A DNA stretch of 64,000 nucleotides, from assembly GCA_947685225.1 (NCBI GenBank), contig CANTUV010000039.1, positions 38,990,001 to 39,054,000 on the forward strand, given 5' to 3'. The translations under genes were made by a program, and so were the position numbers. Below the pieces are notes generated by a model. That model was not told the DNA's origin, ran no database searches, and worked only from the letters and a program-made list of their open reading frames with translations. Position 1 is the stretch's first letter, and each line of letters opens with the position of its first letter. Source of the stretch: Garcia nutans. Lineage: Eukaryota > Streptophyta > Magnoliopsida > Malpighiales > Euphorbiaceae. Of the stretch, positions 48,451 to 58,172 are shown piece after piece.

Positions 48451-50400
48451 TGTAACACCCCTATACCCTGTACGTACATAGCATGCTAATACGATCGTAA
48501 TATACGTATACTGAATATAGAAATGCCACGATATACTTAACAAATGACTCATCCCTTCCATAAAAGCATAAACAAATTTAAATCATTTATAAGAAATTAT
48601 AAAAGACAAAAGGTAAAATGTTTATTTAAAAGCAGCGGAAAATGTAACAAATATTTACAAATAATTATACATTAAAACTCAAGTTTTAAAAAAAAAACAT
48701 AAAATATATACATGTTTGGCAGTATTTCTTCGATCTTTAAGCTTCACTAGATACACCTCAAGATCTAGCCTCTACTCGGCCTAGAGGGACTCTCCAGTTC
48801 TTCCCTGTTACCTGTGCGATAAATCATAATCGGGCTAAGCCAACAGCTTAGTGGTACAAACTACAATAACGATATGCTTCTATGCAATGACAATGTCATA
48901 CATTTCAACAATTAATATAATATTCACAAATGATATTTTTATATTGTTCATAAGACTACATTTCATCATTTGATTCAATTATTTCATCACTCATAAATTA
49001 CATTGACACAAAGACACGTATGGGCCCAAAAGACACTAATATGTTATTCAAAGTTCAGAGTTACTGCTTTGGTCTATAATCATAATCATCAAGCCCGTAG
49101 GCAACATATATATATATCTCTATCCATGGATAGGGTAACAGACCCAGTCTCTTGGACCTCTACTTGGTTAGACTCAAGGAGATCCTCAACCCGGCAAGAC
49201 TGTTACCATAGCAATTGTAACAGACCCAGTCTCTTGGACCTCAACCCAACTAAATTTCGAGGAGATCCTCAACCCGGCAAGACTGTTACTAATTCATATT
49301 TCACATTTATCATTTCACATTTTTCAACTGGAATCGGCTTACGACCCGGTCTTTTCACCTATCCAGTAATTCATAGGCTTGCCACCAACTCAGAACTCTG
49401 AAAGTTAAATAGTACATATTAGACACAAAATCTTTTCATTTATATCTTTATTTCATTCTCATTTTCAAAATAGGCAACCATGCCTCAATTGTAATTCATT
49501 TACATCATCATAGCCAACAATCATGGCTTCTCATTATATTAATACAATTCATCATATCATCATATTTTCACATTTCATATTCCATATTTCATATAGACAA
49601 ACATGCTTTAATCATCTCATTGAGAATGATCATCATTGGTACATATACATAGCAATTTACATTATTCATATGCATCATCAATGTTCACATTATATCAATC
49701 ATAACATTATGAATTAGCATCAACAAAACATTAGATTCTTTAACACATTTACAATCAAATATATGTTAAGTCTTAACATCATATGAATGTATGCAATAAT
49801 GTAGTTTGTACTTACCTTAAGCACCACTTATACAACTCTATACACTTCCTTTTTCCAAGAATTCTTCACTTCTCAATTTAGGGCAAATCACTTTCTTCCA
49901 ACACCTAATCCAAAATGATACAATACATGAATTCCAATACAATTTATCACTTGTTAACCTCATCTTAGACCTTTATAACACATATTACAACCCAACACCA
50001 CATGTTATAGCCCACGGTCGTGGCCACCCCAACCCCCACGGGCGTGGGTTAAAGAATGGTTCTGCCTCCCTTGCTCCACACCTCCACGGCCATGGCAACC
50101 AAGGGCCACGGGCGTGGCATCCAAAACGCTACTGTTTCTGACCAAATTCACCTATTCCATGCTTACAACTCCAACAAACATCAACAACATGAAAATCTAT
50201 GAAAATAATTGATCAAACTCAAGTTAAACAACATAAGTTGTTTGTGAGTTTGATTGTGGATATTTGAAAGTAAGGTTGTGTTTATGGTAGTATGTTGGTG
50301 TGTGTTTGATTTAAATTGATTGTGGTGTTGGTTTTGAATGGAAAATAAAAAGATAGGTTGATGTTGGTGTTGGAAGAGTAGGAGTGTTGTTGGTGTAACA
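48451..50400 (-). mobile_element. Foreign LTR replacing the middle of the Tekay-like element
   Basis: It begins (plus strand) TGTAACACCCCTATACCC and ends GTTGGTGTAACA, giving TG...CA ends in minus orientation. Segments (49020-49390: TTACGACCCGGTCTTTTCACC) are the reverse complement of parts of the LTR at 9925-13071, so it belongs to that LTR superfamily. The flanks GAGAG and AGTCA do not match, so it is not a simple solo LTR with its own target duplication. Internally it carries CCACGG..CGTGG palindromes at 50015-50125 and a duplicated AACAGACCCAGTCTCTTGGA block at 49137 and 49218. Confidence 0.8.
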
Positions 50401-51521
50401 AGTCAAAGCAAAACATTAAGTTCCATCGAGTCTTTTGCAATCTATATCAATACCAGAATGGAAGTAGGATAGAATCACCATGGATTTTGTGACTGGTCTT
50501 TAGAACACCCAAAAGAAATATGATACAATTTGGGTAATTGTTGATCGATTAACCAAATCAGCTCATTTCCTTCTTATTCGAGTTGATTATTCAATGGATA
50601 GACTTGTTGAATTGTATATTAATGAGATAGTTAGGCTTCATGGAGTGCCAATGTCTATAATTTCATATCAAGACCCTCGCTTTACTTTAAGATTTTGGAA
50701 AGTTTTCAGAAAGCATTGGGTACTCGACATCATTTTAGTACTGCTTTTCATCCACAGACTAATGGTAAATTGGAAAGGGTGATACAAGTACTTAAAGATA
50801 TGCTTAGAAGTTATGTAATCGATTTTGAAGGTAGTTAAGATAGATATTTGCCCTTAGTAGAATTTATCTATAACAACAGTTATCAAATGAGTATTGGGAT
50901 GGCACCATACGAAGCACTCTATGGAAGGAAGTGTAGAACTCTATTGTGTTTGGTGGAATTGAATGAGAGCAAACTTGTGGGACCTGATCTTCTAAGATAA
51001 ACTGAAGACAAAGTGAAGCTTATAAAGGATCGATTACAAATTGCAATGGATAGACAAAAATTTTTATGTAAATTTGAAACAACGTGATATTGAATATAGT
51101 GTGGGAGATAAGGTATTTTTGAAAGTATCACCATGGAAGAAGGTTCTTCTCTTTAGAAAGAAAGGTAAACTAAGTCCTAGGTTTATTAGACCATATGAAA
51201 TACTTGAACATGTAAGTCTAGTAGCTTATCGACTAGCTTTGCCTCCAGAACTGGCTAAGATTCATAATTTATTCAATGTGTCGATGCTTAGACAATATAG
51301 ATCAGATCCTTCACATGTAATTCAAATAGAGTCTGTTGAAATTCAGCTAGATTTGAATTATGAAGAAGAACCAGTGGCTATCTTAGCTCGTGAAATAAAG
51401 GAGTTGCATAATAAGTGCATTCCTTTAGTGAAAGTGTTGTGGAGAAATCATTCGATAGAGGAAGCCACTTGAGAAAGTGAAGAGACAATGAAAAAGCAAT
51501 TTCCTCAATTATTTTAGGAGT
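50401..51521 (+). pseudogene. Tekay-like integrase with chromodomain, broken
   Basis: The catalytic core is entered with ITMDFVTGL (first Asp). DRLTKSAHFL and the region of the second Asp follow, but that reads ISYQDPRF where the family has SDRDPRF; the active-site Asp is Tyr. A frameshift follows near 50715. The Glu-containing segment reads TNGKLERVIQVLKDMLRSYV. The C-terminal part (51041-51472) includes GDKVFLKVSPWKKVL, the GKLSPRFIRPYEILE SH3-like domain and YRLALPPELAKIHNLFNVSM. PVAILAREIKEL..KVLWRNHSIEEAT is a type-II chromodomain, cut by TGA where Trp is expected. Confidence 0.9.
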
Positions 51522-51555
51522 CTATAACAGATAAATTTCGAGGACAAAATTTTTT

Positions 51556-51569
51556 TAGTGGGGGAGAAT
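51556..51569 (+). other. Polypurine tract of the Tekay-like element
   Basis: AGTGGGGGAGAAT directly precedes the 3' LTR. Confidence 0.85.
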
Positions 51570-53646
51570 TGTAATGTTTAAAATTTTAAATACTAAACTT
51601 TTAATTTAATATTGATAATTGATAGTAAATAGTGATAAAAAGTGGCATGGATAAGTGATGTAAATAGTGAATCTTAAAATTTACTGAATAAATTATTTTT
51701 ATAATTTTACGGGACTAAAAATCAAATTAGAATCAAATGATAAGAAAGAGGGTGCACCATAGCTAAAATAAGAGTGGCCACACTAGATTAAACTATATAT
51801 ATAAGTGGACATGTGTCTGTATGTGTGGAACCTTCTTCTTTATTTTTTCATCATCATCCATGCCTATTATCACCATCACCATCAAAACTCCTCTTTTCTC
51901 CTTCTTTTTAAAAATTCAGCTAAAATTTAAAAGAAAATCATATCAAGCTATAGGTTTTTAAGAGAATAAGCTAGAAAAAGTGAGATTATCAACAAGTGAT
52001 CAAAAAAGAAGAGGGATTTTGGAAGAGGTATGTGCTTATGTTTTTTAATTTGCAACTATTTAAATTTCTTTGAATTTTATTATTTAAATGTTTGATTGAG
52101 TTATCTTTAATGAGTTATTACTGAAAAGTATTTGATATAGACTCTTTCTTTGTCAAAGAAACTAGTTTTTGATTCATTTTTATCATAGATTTAGATATAT
52201 TGTGTTTAAGTGGTTGAGTGTGCGAAATACAGAATTTTGCTTGATACAGCCAGTAACACAGCCATGTCACTGGGCGTGTCAACGATGTTGTGTTTAAACA
52301 TTAATGACATGACCAGTAACATGCCCGTGTCATTGGGCGTGCCATAGCTGCTGTGATGAAAGATAAATGACACGGCTAGTGACACGACCATGTCTCTGGA
52401 TGTGTCGTAGCTACTGTAATGTAAATTAAATGACATGGATAGAGACACGCCCATGTCATTGGGCATGTCAAAGCTTCTGTAAAAATAGGCAAACTACACG
52501 GTCATTGACATGCCTATATCATTGGGCGTGTCACTTGAAGAAATTGCCTAAAATAACTTTTTCTTTATCTTTCATCTATAATTCTAGCCGAAAAGATTAT
52601 AAGTTCTCAAAGTGTAAAGGATTTTTGAAATCAACTCTAACAAGGAGTGTAACAAATTTATTTTGAATATATGAAAAATATGTGTGATACCAAGTGTTGA
52701 TCAAAGAATTATTCCATTGAAGTGCTATATATAATTTAATGTTAATTAAAAACTACTGAATTACCCAAATCATACTGATTTTAGATCTAGCTTGAGATTG
52801 AATGGCTAGTCAAAGAGAGGATATCCAAAGTGATAGTGGGAACTCTGTCCCATCAATGGACACTTTGTGCTACCATATTCAGTGGGCATTTATGCCATAG
52901 TGAGCCATTGGCCAAATTTTATACAATAGGCATTAAATTGCCAATAGTGACCTATTATCCAAACCTAGAATCTGAGTTTAGTGTATATGGGCATAATTAA
53001 AGAAGTTATCTACATTGAAAACAATGTGTTATATGGTTATTGTTAAATTAACCGATTCTAAATTTAATCATATGTAGTATTTCAAGTTTAAATGAATTTA
53101 TTAATTTCTTTATTTAACATTCTAAAAGTAATAATTTTCATTATTTCTAAATCATTTTATGTATAGTTCTCTTTCCTTTAAATTTTCTTGCATATTGTAA
53201 ATACATAAGCACTACTAAGCTTTGCTTAGTGTGTTAAAATTATTTTATGATGTGTAGATCAAATAAGAAGAGTTGAGACTGCAAAGTCAAAGATATACAC
53301 TCCTAGTCAACTGCATCATAAAGGTTCAAAAAATAATATTGTAAATATTATATTATGTATAGTTCACATGGTAATACTTTATAATTTTATACGATAGTTG
53401 TATAATTTTGAGAGTAGTTTGAGAATTTTGATAATGTAAGTTAATAATAGGAGTTCTTGTAAATTAAACAGATATATGTATGTAATATAGACTTGATCAC
53501 AGTATTTCTTTTGAAAGTTTAATAACTGCGTTAACATATAGGATCATTTTGGTTTTATTTACTATATTACGTATATAGGCAAGTATGAGTATTTGGGTGA
53601 CATCACTTATGTAATTAAGTGTATAGACTATGTAGGGAATATTACA
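51570..53646 (+). repeat. 3' LTR of the Tekay-like element
   Basis: This 2077-bp LTR is close to 45997-48004, with scattered substitutions and one extra minisatellite unit (52245-52540). Confidence 0.93.
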
Positions 53647-53651
53647 CAACC

Positions 53652-54180
53652 TCTAGTGCTTCCCAACTAAATGCTTCTCCACAAGTATACCAGCCAAATC
53701 TTGGTTCACATGTTGTTCCAGGAATGGGATCTCAATAAGCTGAATATGGCTCATAAGGAAGATCATCTGTGACAAGTGCATCAAGTGTTCACCTAAGTAC
53801 CAGAAGAGGAAAAGTGCAAAAGAGATTGCCAGTTGATGGTCCACAGCAAAAACAAAAGCAACAACTAAAGAAAACAAGATTCAGTGTATATGGGATCTAT
53901 TTGCACAAAATCAGGAGTTTCAATAGAGAATGTAAGTCTTTAATTGATGGTTACTTGTGTGAATATGAGCTTCAGCATTTTCAATGGTCATTTGACTCAA
54001 TATTTCTTGATTTATCAGGTTGAAAGACCTAATAGCAAGATAATCCCTGATTCATGGATCAAGAGATCTGCTGAAGTTACTGGTGATATTGGCTTTAAAG
54101 CACGTGGGTTGGAATTTAAAGGGAAAGATGCAATAACATCCAAACAACTTCAGCAACAAAGAAATACTACTAGTTTATAG
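53652..54180 (+). pseudogene. MULE transposase, C-terminal tail
   Basis: It continues the transposase after the CAACC duplication (TSSASQLNASPQVYQPNLGS), a Ser/Gln-rich low-complexity tail with basic patches (STRRGKVQKRL). A probable intron ends at AG 54020. The last exon reads VERPNSKIIPDSWIKRSAEV and stops at TAG 54178-54180. Such variable tails after the zinc knuckle are normal in MULEs. Confidence 0.75.
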
Positions 54181-54497
54181 AGGAGGTAAGTAATAGAAGC
54201 AGCAGTAAGGGCCAAGGGCAAAGGAGTGATGAATTAGTTCCTATTTATATTTTTGATTTTGTAATTTTGTTAGTGCATTATACACTAAGGATATTCATAT
54301 TGATAGTGACAATCTAGATATTAAGCATAATTATGGTTGTGTTGTTAGATTGTTTGCAACAATCTTGTTTTGGAATTATATATATTTTGTGACAAGAACA
54401 AAATATTATCTTAAACTGAGAATTGCAGATTGTGAATGAAGGCCAGTTGAGTCAAATTTGCATATTCTGCATATTTGTGTTGTTCTAACTTCAATTG
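54181..54497. other. MULE 3' non-coding sequence
   Basis: No gene is seen. It leads from the transposase stop to the AATTG target site (54493-54497) of the solo LTR. Confidence 0.6.
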
Positions 54498-56524
54498 TGT
54501 GAGCTGGGATTTTCACCCCCACTCCCGGTGGAATGGTTTTTGCGATTTCGATACTGTTTAGGCTCGGGGCCTTAGAGAACACGGACCTAGGTCCGGAGAA
54601 AATGAAGTCGCCACCCGGACGGGCCGGGAAAAAGAAAGGGGTGGATGACTCGATTCCTAAGGAATCCCCAACCCCCTAATAGGTTTGGAAAGTTGGGTAC
54701 GTGTGGGGAAGGTAAGAAATAGCCCAGCACCCCCACAACGCCCGGTTCATTGGAACCGGCCTCCTTTACAGGTCTTAATATTATAGAATTCTAAGTATAA
54801 AAATATTATTCATATTACATGCAACAATTGAAATAAAGCATCGTTATATTAAAATCAAAGTAATGTCCAAACAAAGCAAATAAATGGACACCCATCCGAG
54901 GATGGAAACATATCCTTACATCATCCATGTCTAAACTAATAGGACACCCACCAAAAGGTAGAAACATGTCCTTTACATTAGTCCAAAATATAAAAATAAT
55001 TAACTAATAAGGTACCCATAAAGTGGAAATATACCTCTTACAATATTTGAAAATCAAAAATAAATCGATAAAAGTAAATAACCATTCATAATAAATCAAT
55101 CATTATCAAAGATATTAAACATCAATCAAAATATATGATAAGCATTCATCCATGATAAATTAAATAAATCAAGCATTGAAATTAAATAAATCAAAGCATA
55201 TAATAAACTACATAATCAAATCTAAAATTAAATAAAGCAATAAATATATAATTTAGGGTTCGCATCTTAAAATAGGATTTTAGAATTTTAGTTACTAAAT
55301 TAGGGCTTTGAAAAAAGAAAAGTTAAATACGCGGACTCATAATACACAAATGAATATCGACCCCTTCGACGAGCCCATACGACGGTCCCGCTAATAGGTT
55401 AGTGGGTGGGGGTCATGGAGGCAGCGCCCCTTGCAAGGTCGAGGGCAGCGCCCTAGAAAATTTTGGAAATTGGTTTTTAGGGTTGTAGGTTTTGGTGTTG
55501 AAAATTTAGATTTTAGGGTTTAAATTAACTAGTTTGGGGTTTTAAATTCAATGAATTAGGGTTTAGGAAATTTAGGGTTTACTGTTTTGATTTTGAGAGA
55601 ATTAGGATTTTTGGTGTTTCGAAAATTATGTTTGATTTTAGGATTTGAGAAAACAGTTTAGAGTTTTTGTAAAGTTTTTGGAAATAAGCAAAACGATTTA
55701 AGGTTTTTGGAAACAGAAAAGTATTTTTTGGGGTTTTTGAAAATAAAAGGAACGATTTAAGATTTTTGAAAACAAAAGAAAATAATTAGGGTTTTTAAGG
55801 TATTTAGAAACAGAGGAAATCATTTAAGGTTTTTTTTTTTGAAATGAAGATCAAGTTATTACATCTTCAAAGATCAAAGTTTTGTGTTTATAATCTTATG
55901 AATCAAAAAAAGAACGAACCTACTGTAAAAAATAAAAAGAAATTAAAGATTCAAACATTCGTTCATTGGTTCCACCAAAAATTGCTTCTTGGATGAACAA
56001 TGACAAAGGCAAGATGGCTGCCTTTTATGGATTGATTGCTTGCTTGCTTATTCTCCTCTAAAAAGTCCGATCGTTTTACTGGAAAGTCCCTTCCCTTTTT
56101 GTTTCCTCCTCTTTTTCTTTGTCTTTTTTTGTGTTATTTATAAGAAATTTTGGAAGCTTAATTCTAATTGTTTAAGGAATTCATCATTAATTAGGAAAAG
56201 GAAAACAGAAACCAAATAGAATTTAGTTTTAAAAAAAATTGCGTCTGAAAAATTTCGCTGGTGAAAAAAACTGTTGCGGGCTGCTGCGAGGAACCGCGTC
56301 AAAAAATTGCGAGGGGAGCGACCGCAGGCCATTTCGTCCAACATCCGATTTTTATTTTTATTTTTATCTTTATTTATTTATTTATTTATTTATTATTATT
56401 TTTCAATACTATAATTATAAAAATAAATACTAAAATAAATATTATTTAATTAAGATAACACAAAAATTATTTTAAACTAAATAAAATATATTGGACCGGA
56501 CTGGTCAAAAATTAAATGTCTACA
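54498..56524 (-). mobile_element. Solo LTR of the Tat/Ogre-like family, minus strand
   Basis: This 2027-bp LTR reads TGTAGACATTTAATTTTTGACC...CTCACA on the minus strand, flanked by a perfect 5-bp duplication AATTG (54493-54497 and 56525-56529). It shares the blocks at 54520-54790 (inverted) with 17270-17530 (GGAATCGAGTCATCCACCCC and GAGGCCGGTTCCAATGAACC) and carries TTTAGGGTTT motifs at 55480-55810. No internal region is present. Confidence 0.95.
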
Positions 56525-56529
56525 AATTG

Positions 56530-57627
56530 CACACATTAAATTGCAATAATTCTATGTTCAATTTCCTTTAGCCAATTTTCATTAAACATGCAGTTATATT
56601 CTTTGACAATTCAATTAAGAGATAAGAAGAATTAAACAAAATGATTGATAATTTAATTCCTAATAGGTTGGGTACAAGTTAGGCAAACAATTGCAAATTC
56701 CCCATTGCAATTCACTAAAAAAATCAAAAAACAAATTACCATTTTGAGCTGCATTATCCACTGCATTATATGCTGCAGCTCACAAAACTATTACAACTGA
56801 CAAAAAAAAAACCAAAATACCCCAACCTTCACTGCATTACATAATGCATCCCAAACCCAGAGCAATAGGCACAGTTCAACGCAACATAGCAACAATCACA
56901 AGAACCAAACACACAACAACCATTTTCAAGCGATTTTGTAGTGGCCTTTGCATTATCTCTCTCCGATTCAGCCTCATTCAGCTTCCTCATCAACCTTGCA
57001 ACTAGCCTTCTTAAGTTATCTGAATATTCTGGCTTGTACCAGACAAAATACCGACAAGGTTACATCCCTTCAATCTGCCTCCAACGAATGCAAAGAATCA
57101 ACAAACTTCCCAACCAAAACACAAATTATAGTTTCCATTCTTAATTCATAAACATATTCCATATTTGTTAGAGCCAAAGAATTTTCTTCCAGAATTAGTT
57201 TCAGTCATTGAAATCTTCAATGCAACTAATTCTCCACAGTAGTATTCTAGAATCATAACATCACTTTATGCCAAGTTATTTTTGGATCAAAGAGAAGTGT
57301 TATTTGATTGTGATGCCATTGGAGGAGGAGGGATTTTATTCTAATCTGGGGAAGAAGAAGAGAAGTAAATTATGAATTTTGAAATTAGGTTACGAGAGAG
57401 GTGGGGCTTATAGGTTAAAACGACATTAAAATTTATTTGGTGAAAATAATATAACTTCATCTGGTCTTTTCATGTGTGACATAGGCGGTGATTGCATGCT
57501 ATGTGTCATCTCAGCATCAAGGGGGCCGGTTGACTAACGAATTGAAGGGGTCAAGTTGTTCATCGAAGATTATAAGAAGCTAAATAACAAAAACTGTAAG
57601 TTAGAGGGGCCAGAGATGTATTAAGCC
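56530..57627. other. MULE right arm with terminal inverted repeat
   Basis: This is non-coding sequence after the transposase; the outer end 57530-57627 is the right inverted repeat. A region at 56750-56850 holds repeated TGCATTATATGCTGCAGC / CTGCATTACATAATGCATCC motifs. Short open frames here show no recognisable family. Confidence 0.7.
57530..57627 (-). repeat. MULE right terminal inverted repeat
   Basis: Its outer 30 bp are the exact reverse complement of 21263-21292. It is followed by the 9-bp target duplication AAATTTCTA (57628-57636). Confidence 0.9.
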
Positions 57628-57636
57628 AAATTTCTA

Positions 57637-58172
57637 ATATTTGATAAAGGACTTTTGATAAAAATATAAAAATAATTTTAAATAATTTTAAATTTATCAT
57701 ATTTATAAAATATTTATCAAAATATCAAATTTTTATTAATTTACAAAGAGTTTATTATGAATTTATAAATTTTATACAGTTTATAATAAATTTATTATAA
57801 ATTATAATAAAATAACTAAAATATTAGTGATAAAAAATAAAAATTTTAATGTCATTTTCCACTTTATAAACTAGGTGTGTGTGACCACACAAGTTGATAA
57901 ACATAGCTCTGATGCATGAGAATTGGCCCTATTTGTAGGCCTAAGAACCTGAACATGGTCCAACAATCAGGCCCATGCTCACCATGTACGCAATCGGCAA
58001 TTTATTTAATTTTTATTTATTTTTTCATAGTTTTTCGCATTCTACCTGACGTTCAATGCCCAGCTGTTATTCTTTGTTTTGAATTTTGCATGAAGAAAGG
58101 TATTTGGCGTGAATTGTAGATTGAAAAGCTTAACAATTTTGATAGATTTTTTTTGCTTTGGAACCGTTAAAG
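57637..58172 (+). promoter_or_regulatory. 5' flank and probable leader of the SGR2-like gene
   Basis: These 536 bp separate the MULE target duplication from the gene's ATG. The first 200 bp are AT-only low complexity; the rest holds no other gene. The start context AAAGATGGCG (A at -3, GC at +4/+5) is a good plant initiation context. No TATA box or transcription start can be fixed from sequence alone. Confidence 0.4.

Larger units (their letters stand above)
45997..53646 (+). mobile_element. Del/Tekay-like chromovirus (Ty3/gypsy) nested in MULE
   Basis: LTRs at 45997-48004 and 51570-53646 start TGTAATGTTTAAAATTT and end ...TTACA. A perfect target duplication CAACC (45992-45996, 53647-53651) frames it. 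It has a tRNA-iMet primer site, a gag start, the distal part of integrase with a type-II chromodomain, and a polypurine tract. Protease, RT, RNase H and the first half of integrase are gone; in their place lies a foreign LTR (48451-50400). Confidence 0.95.
21263..57627 (+). mobile_element. Mutator-like DNA transposon (MULE) inflated by nested retroelements
   Basis: The ends are inverted repeats: the first 30 bases (GGCTTAATACATCTCTGGCC...) are identical to the reverse complement of 57598-57627, and weaker similarity extends about 90 bp inward. A perfect 9-bp direct repeat AAATTTCTA flanks both ends (21254-21262 and 57628-57636); 9-bp duplications are the hallmark of Mutator transposition. The interior encodes a MULE transposase in pieces that join at the target duplications of four retroelements: 22015-36519, 38646-45364, 45997-53646 and 54498-56524. 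Without them (and their duplicated target bases) the MULE would be about 5.8 kb, an ordinary autonomous size. The transposase has several stops, so it is not active. Confidence 0.95.

Noticed and set aside
48446..50405. Ordinary solo LTR inside the Tekay-like element
   Set aside because: The flanking pentamers differ (GAGAG and AGTCA) and several kilobases of the host element are missing at this point.
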